From assembly GCF_000685865.1 (NCBI RefSeq), contig NZ_JMKS01000006.1, forward strand, positions 62,001 to 126,000: DNA of 64,000 nucleotides. Direction: 5' to 3'. This DNA comes from Exiguobacterium antarcticum DSM 14480. Lineage in GTDB: Bacteria; Bacillota; Bacilli; Exiguobacteriales; Exiguobacteriaceae. Numbering within the stretch: position 1 is the first letter of the stretch; each line of letters opens with the position of its first letter. Positions 8,063 to 16,236 of this stretch are shown one piece after another. Made by a program: the position numbers and the translations under genes. The notes below the pieces were generated by a model. It saw only the letters and a program-made list of their open reading frames with translations, did no database searches and was not told where the DNA came from.

Positions 8063-8584
8063 TCATCTTAAGACGTCATACGTTGCCATGATGAATTGTC
8101 TGGACGGACGGCAACCGGTCAGGTTGAACCGGGTTTCAAGCGTCCCTTCCGGAAACAGCGGGATTCCACTGCCGAGGACGACCGGGGCGATCGCCAGTTC
8201 GAGCTGATCAATCAGTTGCAACCGTAACGCTTCTTGAATCAATTCACCGCCGCCGACGAGCCAAATCTTACCGTCAATCGTCGGACCGATCCGGTTGATT
8301 AAGGCATCGAGCGGTTCATTCGTGTAGATTGCGTGTTCCGACTGTTTGCCCGGTTGCCGGGTCAAGACGTAGTTGTCGATGGTCGGGTACGGATACTCTT
8401 CGCTCAGCACCAAGACTTCGTCAAACGTCTTTCGGCCCATGATGACGGCACCGACGTCTTCCATGAACGTCGCGTACCCATTGTCACCGTCGCCTTCGAC
8501 AGCAAACAACCAATCGAGCGAATCGTTCGAACGGGCGATTTTCCCATCTAAACTGCAGGCGATATATAAAACGGTTTTTGTCAT
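8063..8584 (-). CDS. Dihydrofolate reductase-fold protein (RibD C-terminal type)
   Basis: A 173-residue protein of the RibD C-terminal/DHFR superfamily, predicted NADPH-dependent reductase. Visible signatures are VLYIACSLDGKIA at the N-terminus, AVIMGRKTFDEVL for cofactor binding, IWLVGGGELIQEAL for the glycine-rich loop and APVVLGSGIPLFPEG near the C-terminus. It resembles Bacillus YyaP/YwjB-type proteins whose substrate is unknown; it is unlikely to be the folate enzyme, which has a different first loop. It is transcribed divergently from the WYL-domain regulator at 8668, with only 83 bases between the starts, a layout typical of a regulator and its target. Confidence 0.85.
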   Translation of the reverse strand: MTKTVLYIACSLDGKIARSNDSLDWLFAVEGDGDNGYATFMEDVGAVIMGRKTFDEVLVLSEEYPYPTIDNYVLTRQPGKQSEHAIYTNEPLDALINRIGPTIDGKIWLVGGGELIQEALRLQLIDQLELAIAPVVLGSGIPLFPEGTLETRFNLTGCRPSRQFIMATYDVLR

Positions 8585-8667
8585 CGTAACTCCTCCTGTT
8601 GTTTGTTCTACACTTAGTCTACGGTATAATCATGACAAAAGATGTCGTAATTAAAGAGGGGATTTTT

Positions 8668-9555
8668 ATGAAAAGTCGTCATTTAAAAGTCATGCGTCTG
8701 CTGAACCGGCAACAACTTCTGACGGCACGGGAACTGGCGGAATCCTGTGAGGTTTCCTTACGGACGATTCAGCGGGATTTACTTGAGCTCGAAGCGAACG
8801 GGTATCCAATCTACAGTGAACGCGGACCGGCTGGTGGCTACCGGGTCTTACCAAATCGTTTGTTGCCACCGCTTGCCTTGCGGGAACAGGAAGCCATCAC
8901 CCTGTTTTTGATGCTCGACTGGGTCGGACAGATTCCCGATTTGCCGTTTGGTGCGTTGCGGGGCAATCTTGCCGAGTGGTATCTGCACGAACTGCCGTCC
9001 GATCTCGAAGCCAAGTTGGACCGTCTCAAAGGACGGGTCCGTTTTGCACGACCGGATACACCACCGTCTCCCTTGACACGTGACTTATTGCGTTTGATGG
9101 AAGCGGAAGTCAAAGGGGAGATGGTCTACCAGACGACAAGCGGTCGACGGACGATCCTCATTGATCCGATTGGTCTGACATTTGAGCGCAACCGTTGGTA
9201 TCTGCTTGCGCAAACGGACCGGGGATTGCGCCAATATCGCGTTGACCGGATGGAACAGGTGACCGAGACGGCTATCCCATCGGAACGGATGACATTCGAG
9301 GAGGCAGATCAACAAGGGCAGGCGGGGGAACAGGTGACGGTCCGCTTGAAGTTGACATTACTCGGGGAACGGTTGCTCGAAGGAATCTTACCGCTCAACG
9401 AACAACGGACATGGTCCGTCCCTGTTGCGGAATTACCGTTTCTCGGCCGGCAATTGTTTGGACTCGGTCGGGAGGTCAAGGTGCTTGAACCGTTGGCACT
9501 CCGGGAGGATATTAAAAAGCAGGCCAGGGAATTACTCGCATTCTATAGAGACTGA
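8668..9555 (+). CDS. HTH-WYL transcriptional regulator
   Basis: A 295-residue YafY-type regulator. Residues 5-55 form a DeoR-like winged helix (LTARELAESCEVSLRTIQRDL), and the WYL ligand-binding domain is centred on DPIGLTFERNRWYLLAQT at about residues 165-185, followed by a C-terminal WCX-like extension. The ATG at 8668 follows AGAGGGGA; the frame is open further upstream but without a ribosome binding site. It is divergent from the DHFR-fold gene and probably controls it, itself, or both. WYL proteins sense small ligands or nucleic acid; the ligand here is unknown. Confidence 0.9.
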   Translation: MKSRHLKVMRLLNRQQLLTARELAESCEVSLRTIQRDLLELEANGYPIYSERGPAGGYRVLPNRLLPPLALREQEAITLFLMLDWVGQIPDLPFGALRGNLAEWYLHELPSDLEAKLDRLKGRVRFARPDTPPSPLTRDLLRLMEAEVKGEMVYQTTSGRRTILIDPIGLTFERNRWYLLAQTDRGLRQYRVDRMEQVTETAIPSERMTFEEADQQGQAGEQVTVRLKLTLLGERLLEGILPLNEQRTWSVPVAELPFLGRQLFGLGREVKVLEPLALREDIKKQARELLAFYRD

Positions 9556-9636
9556 AAAGGGAGGATTCCCCTAAGTCAGTGAGAAACTATGTTACGATAA
9601 AGCTAGAGAAACAGTTGAATATGGAAGGGGTTTTCT

Positions 9637-11649
9637 ATGGAAACGTTATCACTCATTTTGTTAATGCTTGCCTTAATCATCTTGACGCAAGTCCTCGGTC
9701 ACTACATCCGCTTCATTCCGACGGCATTGATACAAATTGTCGTCGGAACGATTGCCGCGCTGTTAATCAGTGGACTGAAGATTGAAGTCGAATCGGAATG
9801 GTTCCTGTTATTATTCATCGCTCCATTGCTCTATAACGACAGTTCACATTTTCCGCGCGATGAACTGTGGAAGATGCGCGCTGCCATTTTCGGTAATGCC
9901 ATCGTCCTCGTCTTATTGACGACGGTCATCGGTGGATACTTCATCAACTGGCTCGTACCGGTCATTCCGGTTGCGGCGGCCTTTGCGCTCGCTGCAATCC
10001 TGTCGCCGACCGATCCGATTGCCGTCAACGGGATCGCGAAACGGGTTCAGATTCCGGAACAGATTTTAAATCTCGTCCGGGGAGAGTCGTTGATCAATGA
10101 CGCGTCAGGACTTGTTGCCTTCAGTTACGCAGTCGCAGCCGTCGTCACCGGTTACTTTTCAATTCAACAGGCGACGACGGAATTCGTCTACATGTTCGCT
10201 GTCGGAGCAGTCGTTGGTCTCGCCATCAGTGTCGCGATGAACTGGTTGAAGATGAAATTACGGCGGACAGGAATTGAAGATGTCGTTTTTTATGCGTTGT
10301 TGCAAATCCTGACACCGTTCATCATCTTTTTTGTGGCAGAAGAAATCTTGCATGCGTCCGGCGTTATCGCAGTCGTGACCGGCGGTATTCTCCATGCCTT
10401 GATTAAAGAGCGGACGGAAACGTTTTTTGCCCAGGAACAGACGTTGACCGACAACATCTGGACGATGATTGCCTATATCCTGAACGGGATCATCTTCCTG
10501 TTACTCGGTCTGACGTTACCGGAAGCGACACGCGAAATCTTTGCCGATGATGCGATCAACAATTGGCGTCTGATGTCGTTCGTTATTGAAATTGGAACGG
10601 TCATTCTGTTGATTCGTCTGATTTGGACGATGTTCTTCAATTGGTTCGACCATCGCTTCCTGAAAAAAGCGGATCACCGCAAACCGTCGTTTAAGCAGGA
10701 TGTCATCACGACACTCGTCGGCGTCCGCGGAACGATTACGATGGTCGGGGTCTTGTCATTACCGTTCGTAACCGAATCAGGAGAAGGGTTCCCGGAACGG
10801 TCGCTGATCATTTTCCTCGCGGCCGGTGTCATCATCTTCACACTCGTTCTCGCGACAATCCTTTTACCGTTGCTCAACCGCGGTGAGGCCGATGCCCAGC
10901 CGGAACTCGATTTGAATTCGTATAAACAGCGGATGGTCAAACGGGCGATCACGGAAATCAAACAGGTCGTGCAGGAAGAAAACTCGACCGTCGCCTTTGA
11001 TTTATTAAATGAATATCATGTCATGCTGCGTCTGCTACGGGCACAGGAGAAAAGTGAGGAAGAATTAACCCATTTCAACCAACAGCTGAAAAAACTGCGG
11101 CTTGAGGCCGTCCAGTGGGAACGCAACTTTACGAAGCAGTTCCTGCAGGAGCACAAAACACCGGACCAGTTGAAAAAAGAAGTCTTCCGGTCAATCGATA
11201 ACCGGCGCGAAGCCATTGATAAGGAAGCCCGTTTCCGTCTGTTGCAACCGATCCGGAAAATTTTATGGAAACGGAAACGGTCGAACATGTCATCCGATCA
11301 ATTGATTCACTTGACACAGGTCGAGCATGAGCTGTACGAACAGGTCATGACAGGAGTCATCACCCGGCTCGAAGGATGCCGCGGCGATTATCCGCCCGAT
11401 GTCGTTCAAAGTGTGCTTGAATTCTACAAACGGTTACGGTTTAAGCATACGCGCTGGTCGTCACCGGTCGGTGGAAAAGCCGATGTCGATCAACAAAAAG
11501 AAGAACTTTGTCTGCGGGCAATCGAAGTCCAGCGCCAGGAAATCGCTTCGATGTCAAAAGAAGGCGATTTGTCCGGCGAAGAAGAAAAAGAGTTACGTCG
11601 GTTCATCCACTATATTGAAAGTGTCGTTCTCTATGAGTACGTCGAGTGA
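9637..11649 (+). CDS. CPA1-family Na+/H+ antiporter with long cytosolic tail
   Basis: A 670-residue membrane protein. The first 430 residues form about 12 hydrophobic segments with the CPA1 marks AAILSPTDPIAVNGI (the ion-binding TD/DP region), VRGESLINDASGLVAF (the conserved ND pair) and LVGVRGTITMVGVLSLP. The last 240 residues are a hydrophilic, helical tail probably regulatory. It resembles the NhaP/NhaK group (Bacillus YvgP), which exports Na+, K+ or Li+. The ATG at 9637 follows GGAAGGGG. It is a single-gene unit closed by the hairpin at 11703. Sodium export fits a salt-tolerant lifestyle, but ion preference cannot be read from sequence. Confidence 0.9.
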   Translation: METLSLILLMLALIILTQVLGHYIRFIPTALIQIVVGTIAALLISGLKIEVESEWFLLLFIAPLLYNDSSHFPRDELWKMRAAIFGNAIVLVLLTTVIGGYFINWLVPVIPVAAAFALAAILSPTDPIAVNGIAKRVQIPEQILNLVRGESLINDASGLVAFSYAVAAVVTGYFSIQQATTEFVYMFAVGAVVGLAISVAMNWLKMKLRRTGIEDVVFYALLQILTPFIIFFVAEEILHASGVIAVVTGGILHALIKERTETFFAQEQTLTDNIWTMIAYILNGIIFLLLGLTLPEATREIFADDAINNWRLMSFVIEIGTVILLIRLIWTMFFNWFDHRFLKKADHRKPSFKQDVITTLVGVRGTITMVGVLSLPFVTESGEGFPERSLIIFLAAGVIIFTLVLATILLPLLNRGEADAQPELDLNSYKQRMVKRAITEIKQVVQEENSTVAFDLLNEYHVMLRLLRAQEKSEEELTHFNQQLKKLRLEAVQWERNFTKQFLQEHKTPDQLKKEVFRSIDNRREAIDKEARFRLLQPIRKILWKRKRSNMSSDQLIHLTQVEHELYEQVMTGVITRLEGCRGDYPPDVVQSVLEFYKRLRFKHTRWSSPVGGKADVDQQKEELCLRAIEVQRQEIASMSKEGDLSGEEEKELRRFIHYIESVVLYEYVE

Positions 11650-11702
11650 GCTAAAAAATGGGGCTGACTCATAAGTGAAGATGTCTCTTGATTAAACTGA
11701 AC

Positions 11703-11752
11703 AAAGGGAGGGAAATTTCCAGGGTGAATCCGGGGATCTTCCTCCCTTTTCC
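11703..11752 (+). terminator. Terminator after the CPA1 antiporter gene
   Basis: AAAGGGAGGGAA pairs with TTCCTCCCTTTT with one bulged G and a large loop that can pair further. It marks the end of ordinary sequence; a scrambled region starts just after it. Confidence 0.7.
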
Positions 11753-11875
11753 TTTTGTTGTGACACTGTATGACGCACAGGCGAAACGTCTCGCAATTGA
11801 AGAAGTCTTATTTGATGTGAAAATATAATATCAGTCTTCCCCCCTTCAAATGAAAGGAATGTACGACTCATCAAT

Positions 11876-12376
11876 TTGATTTCGAAACAAAACAAGAGTT
11901 TCTTGTTGAAAGACATGCTTGCTCCGCTTGCAAAGGAGTTTGACTGGATTATCTTGGACTCAGTTCCTTCTATTAATGAACTGTCAAAAGTGGTCCTGTC
12001 ATGTGCGGATCATGTAGTCGTACCCTTTATGCCAAAGAAACTCGTATTCGATCAATTAGGTAGTACCATTCGCACCATTCGTCAGGTGAAAAAGTTCTAT
12101 AATGCTACTCTCGACGTAACAGGTATTATGCCAGTTGCCATCGATTTAGGTTTAAAAGGAGATCGGGAATATGTAGAGGCGATGAAGCAGTTAGCACATG
12201 CGGAGAATCTTGCCGTTCTTCCGGCCGTTCGTCGAGCTGCCTTTATTGAGAAAGCAGCAGACAATGGGAAAAGTGTTCTTTAATACAAGTCAAAGGAAGG
12301 ACTAGAACTGGCGCTACCGTTTCGAGAACTTGCACGTCACATGACCGGAGGCAATCAACATGAAGGCACGGAATAA
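11876..12376 (+). pseudogene. ParA-type partition ATPase remnant (no P-loop, internal stop)
   Basis: The frame encodes the C-terminal two thirds of a ParA/Soj ATPase. Walker B (DWIILDSVPSINELS) and the following ADHVVVPFMPKKLVF are present, but there is no Walker A motif and no plausible N-terminus, so the 5' part is lost. A TAA at 12281-12283 interrupts the frame; translation resumes in the same frame with YKSKEGLELALPFRELARHM, a good ParA C-terminus, ending at 12376 and overlapping the start of the next gene. A single C to T change (CAA to TAA) would explain the stop. The gene can no longer make a working ATPase. Confidence 0.8.
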
Positions 12377-13052
12377 ACAGATTCATAAAGTAAAGCCGCA
12401 AGAGCAACATCCTTACCGGAGTGGTTTAACCGATATCGGATCTGTTGTGCAAAAGTTACCGGTCTCGCGTGATCTTGAAAATCTTGCGGTTGAGATAAAA
12501 GAGCTAGCCAAGGTTCAAACCATCTCAGTCTTTGAAATTGGGAAACGTCTTTCAATCGCTCGATTGGAAATGCATGATAAGCAAGAATGGCGAAATTTTT
12601 TAGATGTCGTCAGCTTCTCAAATTCGCTTGCCTCACGCTACGTTAAGGCCTATGACACCTTACAACCATTTGAAGAGTCACTGGGTACCTTACCGGCTTC
12701 AAAAATCTTTGAATTGATGTATGTCGAGGATCCGGAAGATGTTGTGCTACATGGTCTTCCTGTAGAAGAGGGACGCAAGCCAATTGAGCAAGCAACCGTT
12801 CGAGAGATTCGTGCCAATCGATCTAGTACGTCTGGTGTAAAAGTACGTGCTTTTCGCCAGAAAGAGGTGGCATCGACGGTTGTCTCGGCGCGAGTGCCAA
12901 CAGAAACATCTGAACGTATTCGGATGATGGCGAGTGCGAAAGGACTCAGCATTAGTGAGTACCTCTCAAACATAATAGAAGACACGATCAGCCGTGACAT
13001 TGTGGAGAATGATCAGAATACCGATCAGCTAGAAGGGGAGGAAGAACAGTGA
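12360..13052 (+). CDS. Plasmid-type protein with DUF3102-like N-terminus and ribbon-helix-helix-like C-terminus
   Basis: A 230-residue intact protein. Residues 35-90 (KELAKVQTISVFEIGKRL, then WRNFLDVVSFSNSLASRYV) resemble phage and plasmid proteins of the DUF3102 type. Residues 172-210 (STVVSARVPTETSERIRMM, then GLSISEYLSNIIED) look like a ribbon-helix-helix DNA-binding segment. It stands between two parA-like genes and overlaps the second by GTGA, so it is probably the centromere-binding or replication-control partner of a plasmid partition locus. The ATG follows ACCGGAGG. It is the only undamaged gene of this plasmid-derived group. Functional assignment is by context. Confidence 0.65.
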   Translation: MKARNKQIHKVKPQEQHPYRSGLTDIGSVVQKLPVSRDLENLAVEIKELAKVQTISVFEIGKRLSIARLEMHDKQEWRNFLDVVSFSNSLASRYVKAYDTLQPFEESLGTLPASKIFELMYVEDPEDVVLHGLPVEEGRKPIEQATVREIRANRSSTSGVKVRAFRQKEVASTVVSARVPTETSERIRMMASAKGLSISEYLSNIIEDTISRDIVENDQNTDQLEGEEEQ

Positions 13053-13611
13053 AGAAAATCGCATTATACAATCGTAAGGGGGCGTCGGAAAATCGACGAC
13101 GACGATTAACCTTGCCCATGTATACGCACGACAAGGACTACGTGTCCTCGTCATCGATGCCGATGATCAGGCTTCAACCACAAACGATCTTGGCTTGACA
13201 GATGATTACGACGGAAAAGTACTTCTTGATTGTTTAATGGAAGAACATGATCCATTTTATGTGCCGATTGAACACGTCATTGTCACGTGTGAATATGAGA
13301 ACGGCACGATTCATTTAGTACCTACACGTCGATCAGCATCCCCAACAGGACTGACGAGTCAATTAGGATATGAGTATCGTTTAAGCGAAGAATTAGCTCG
13401 TCTAGAAGAGTTCTTTGTTATCTGTTTGATCGATTGTCCAGGATCCACTTCTGCGTTAAATCCATATGCGCGTTGCGCACTTGTCGCACAGGATCGAATC
13501 ATCATGCCGGTTCAAATGCAAAAATTTTCGATGGATGCTGTTTATACCGCTCCTGAGGAAATAGAGGAAATGAAACGTTACAAAGCAGATATCCATATTG
13601 CCGCCTTTTGA
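13049..13611 (+). pseudogene. Second ParA-type ATPase, frameshifted in the P-loop and truncated
   Basis: The GTG start overlaps the preceding stop. The product begins MKKIALYNRKG and should continue GVGKSTTTINLAHVYARQG, but a run of five G at 13078-13082 (six would be needed) puts this in another frame, destroying Walker A. The restored frame runs to 13611 and includes LRVLVIDADDQASTTNDLG, an LIDCPGSTS Walker B and MPVQMQKFSMDAVY. It then stops after KADIHIAAF, short of the normal C-terminus, where it meets a TIR-domain fragment. One lost base and a rearrangement therefore disable it. Slippage at the G run could yield some full-length N-terminus. Confidence 0.82.
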
Positions 13612-13762
13612 TTATTTAAATGGTACATTAGGAATAGAAATTTCAGATCTAAGTTCATTTGAAGAAAGTTATGACAAATTAGTACGTACAATTTGGAACG
13701 AACCTATATTACAACCTTTAAAAATTGGAAAAAAGCCAGATTTTAATGTGACGAATTGTAAT
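13598..13762 (+). pseudogene. C-terminal edge of a TIR domain protein, fragment
   Basis: The frame following the truncated parA encodes LPPFDYLNGTLGIEISDL, then FEESYDKLVRTIWNEP and LKIGKKPDF, and is cut by the IS30 end after 55 codons. The sequence matches the last strand, the FxxSFxxLVxxIxxxP helix and the GKKPxF linker that end TIR domains of bacterial TIR-effector proteins. The N-terminal TIR core and the effector part are missing. TIR proteins of this type often belong to anti-phage or inter-bacterial immunity loci, but what this one belonged to is lost. Recognition is from pattern memory only. Confidence 0.5.
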
Positions 13763-14790
13763 ATTAAGTGCAACACCTAGCTGAAAACACAAAAAAACCC
13801 ATAACGACCTCGTGTAGAATAGAGTTACCACACAAAATTCAACGGAGGATTCGTTATGAGCTATGTTCATCTTACCACATCAGAAAGAGTCAAAATAGAG
13901 ACGTATCTCGAGCTAGGTTTCTCTGTCCGAAAGATTGCTGGACGCCTGGGGCGTCAACCTTCTACGATTTCACGAGAATTGAAACGAAATCCTCACTATG
14001 ATTCTTCCCATGCCGACCAGCGTTATGTGGAGCGAAAAAAGAAGTGCGGTGCACGGACGAAGTTTACGCTCGAAAAAGGAGTCCGCATCCTCGAAAAGTT
14101 ACGGGAGACGTGGTCCCCTGAACAGATTGCCGGACGATTATTCCAAGAAGAAGGACTTTCGTTCAAGACAATTTATCGTTGGATTTATATGGGCCTCGTC
14201 GAGGCCGATTCTGGACTCCTTCGACAAAAGGGAAAGCGTCAGAAACCACGTGAGACGCGTGGACGCTTTAACGTCGGACTGCCAATCAGTAAACGTCCGT
14301 CTGACGTCAAAGGGCGCCAAACGTTCGGACATTGGGAGCTTGATACTGTTGTCTCGTGTAGAGGGAAATCCAAAGCCTGTGTCGCAACGTTCGTCGAGCG
14401 AAAGAGCCGTTTTTATCTCGCTGTACCGATGGAAGATCGGTCCGCTCAATCGATGGAGTCTGCGATTCAAGCATTGCATCTTTACTTCCCGTTGGGAACG
14501 TTCCAAACTGCGACGACAGATCGTGGAAAAGAGTTTAGCTGTCATGAACGAATTCGTGACACGTTAGGCGTACCGATGTATTTTGCGGATCCGTATTCTT
14601 CTTGGCAGCGTGGGAGTAACGAGAACGCCAATGGTCTTCTCCGTGAATTTTTCCCGAAGGGGACAGATTTCGGAAAGGTCAGTCGTTCTGAACTCGCTCA
14701 AGCGCTCGCCTGGATCAATGGGAGACCGCGAAAATGTCTCAACTGGAAAACTGCATACGAGGTCTTCACGGAAGAAGTGTTGCACTTAAT
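13763..14790 (+). mobile_element. IS30-family insertion sequence
   Basis: The element is about 1028 bp with 14-bp perfect inverted repeats, ATTAAGTGCAACAC at 13763 and its complement ending at 14790, enclosing one transposase gene. No matching 2-3 bp target duplication is visible (AAT on the left, TTG on the right), and its flanks belong to two unrelated truncated genes, a TIR-domain scrap and an MFS gene. That suggests an IS-mediated deletion rather than a simple insertion. Exact ends could shift by a base or two. Confidence 0.85.
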
Positions 14791-14794
14791 TTGA
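13856..14794 (+). CDS. IS30-family transposase
   Basis: A 312-residue transposase. The N-terminal HTH (LTTSERVKIETYLELG, then FSVRKIAGRLGRQPSTISREL) is the IS30 signature, and the DDE core is seen in FGHWELDTVVS, TATTDRGKEF and GSNENANGLLREFFPKG (the NxxNGLLRxxFPK block with the catalytic Glu). Ribosome binding site ACGGAGG lies eight bases before the ATG. It appears intact. The stop codon TGA at 14792-14794 lies just outside the inverted repeat, so it is supplied by the flanking DNA. Confidence 0.92.
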   Translation: MSYVHLTTSERVKIETYLELGFSVRKIAGRLGRQPSTISRELKRNPHYDSSHADQRYVERKKKCGARTKFTLEKGVRILEKLRETWSPEQIAGRLFQEEGLSFKTIYRWIYMGLVEADSGLLRQKGKRQKPRETRGRFNVGLPISKRPSDVKGRQTFGHWELDTVVSCRGKSKACVATFVERKSRFYLAVPMEDRSAQSMESAIQALHLYFPLGTFQTATTDRGKEFSCHERIRDTLGVPMYFADPYSSWQRGSNENANGLLREFFPKGTDFGKVSRSELAQALAWINGRPRKCLNWKTAYEVFTEEVLHLI

Positions 14795-15069
14795 CAAACC
14801 GTCATCATAATAACAGATAAGAAGCGCAACAGTTCACCTCGGAACAATGCGACCTTTCGTCCTTTGACATCGGATAGATATCCACCATGAAAGCTTGCGA
14901 TGAGTGACGCGACTATAACGATAATCATTAAAATTCCTGAAGCCTGTAATCCAAAATGATTCGAGAAATAGATAGCCATGAAGGGAAAGATGGCAATCAG
15001 GGTAACCTTTTGAAGAAAATTAATTAGAATCCTGATTTTGATATTAATATGTAATTCTCTAATCCGCAT
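14791..15069 (-). pseudogene. MFS transporter, first 93 codons, truncated by IS30
   Basis: The start region is intact: GGAGGG lies seven bases before the ATG at 15069. The product shows two to three hydrophobic segments and the loop GGYLSDVKGRKVAL, a clear MFS motif A (G-x-L-x-D-x-x-G-R-K). After VIMMTVCQ the IS30 end takes over and nothing downstream continues the gene. It was therefore a drug-exporter-like MFS gene of about 400 codons that lost three quarters of its length. It resembles, but is not a piece of, the MFS gene at 16237-17442. Confidence 0.75.
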
Positions 15070-16236
15070 CCGCTATCCCTCCATAATCAGTAGGTATTTT
15101 CACTACTAACTATAGAACCGATTGATGGCCAATTGTTAAATAGAACGACGTTAACGGTAGTTACACCATGTAAAAAGAGAGGAGGTATACAGAAGTTAAA
15201 ATCAATGAAACGACTGTTTAGAATAACTCGTCTGATGTTTCACTCATGGAAACATCTCAACATGAATGTAATGAAAGGAAAATGCACCCAAATCTTGATG
15301 TTCGGGACATTCCTCTCAAAAAGTAGAGAGAGGGCAACTATTAAGACTCTTTAAACGGCGTGAGTCTTGAATTCCAGCCGATTCAAGCTGTTTAATCTTT
15401 TTTGATATCATTCTCCGTACAAGTGAGTGTAACGATGAATCGCATGATGAAGTTTATCAAGCTGTTCAAATATGATGTGAAGGTAGTAGGTTTCTTATTT
15501 CAACTTTCAGCGCACGCTATAAAGGTTTAACCTGGCTATTGTCGATAGATTTATTAAAGTAATACATACTTTTCGTGACTCCTACCTCTTGGCCCATCCG
15601 ACAGAAATCATGCTATGTGTATTAAAATCCTTAGTCGTTATAGAAGAGGAAGCGGAATTTAGTGGTGCTCCTCATGACGAGATAGAGCTTCTTGAAAGCA
15701 AGGTGATTTTTTTGAACGACCGATTACAAACTAATAAACTGATCGATCATGTAGATCAAGAAAGGTACTCAGCTATGTCTTTGTGGAGGTCCAATACTTA
15801 CTTGCTTAAGTTACGTGTTATATCCTTTACTGATTTTCGCTTCAATCCTACTGCATGAAAATCAGGGTGCAATACTATCTCATGCATCTGCTGCGAGAGA
15901 CTTTGGACATATTGTACGGTTTTTGGGGGAAGTTTCTATGAGGAGCGTTTCGTTCCAAATTTTTGTATAGAAATGTTATAAAGACCGCACCGAAATTGAC
16001 TGAACGTGATTTTTGGTCCAAACACCTGAATCAAAAATGGGTAAAAGTCATCATTGAAAGTTCGTTTCCTAAAGTAAACTGTATTTGTAACTCAATCATT
16101 TTATTGAGTAGTATAATCATTTTTGTATGAAGAAGTAGCAAAAAAAACCTGGTCTCGAATGAATACGGGACTCAGGCTTAGAAGGATAATTAACTAAACT
16201 ATTCGAAATTAGACATAACATAATGTAATCAAAAAT
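15070..16236. other. Decayed, largely gene-free stretch
   Basis: No convincing intact gene is present. A 22-codon segment at about 15288-15345 reads LDVRDIPLKK, stop, REG in the plus frame, reminiscent of the LDVREIP opening of DUF2249 proteins and interrupted by stops. An 89-codon open frame at 15589-15858 (TTG start, AHPTEIMLCVLKS, then FSGAPHDEIELLESKV) has no ribosome binding site and no recognisable family, and a further coding-like stretch follows near 15850-15970 (GAILSHASAARDFGHIVRFL). The picture is of several old genes with frameshifts, AT-rich towards the right end. Confidence 0.5.

Noticed and set aside
13763-14790. Target duplication AAT for the IS30 element
   Set aside because: AAT occurs at both ends only because it is part of the inverted repeat; the true flanks differ.
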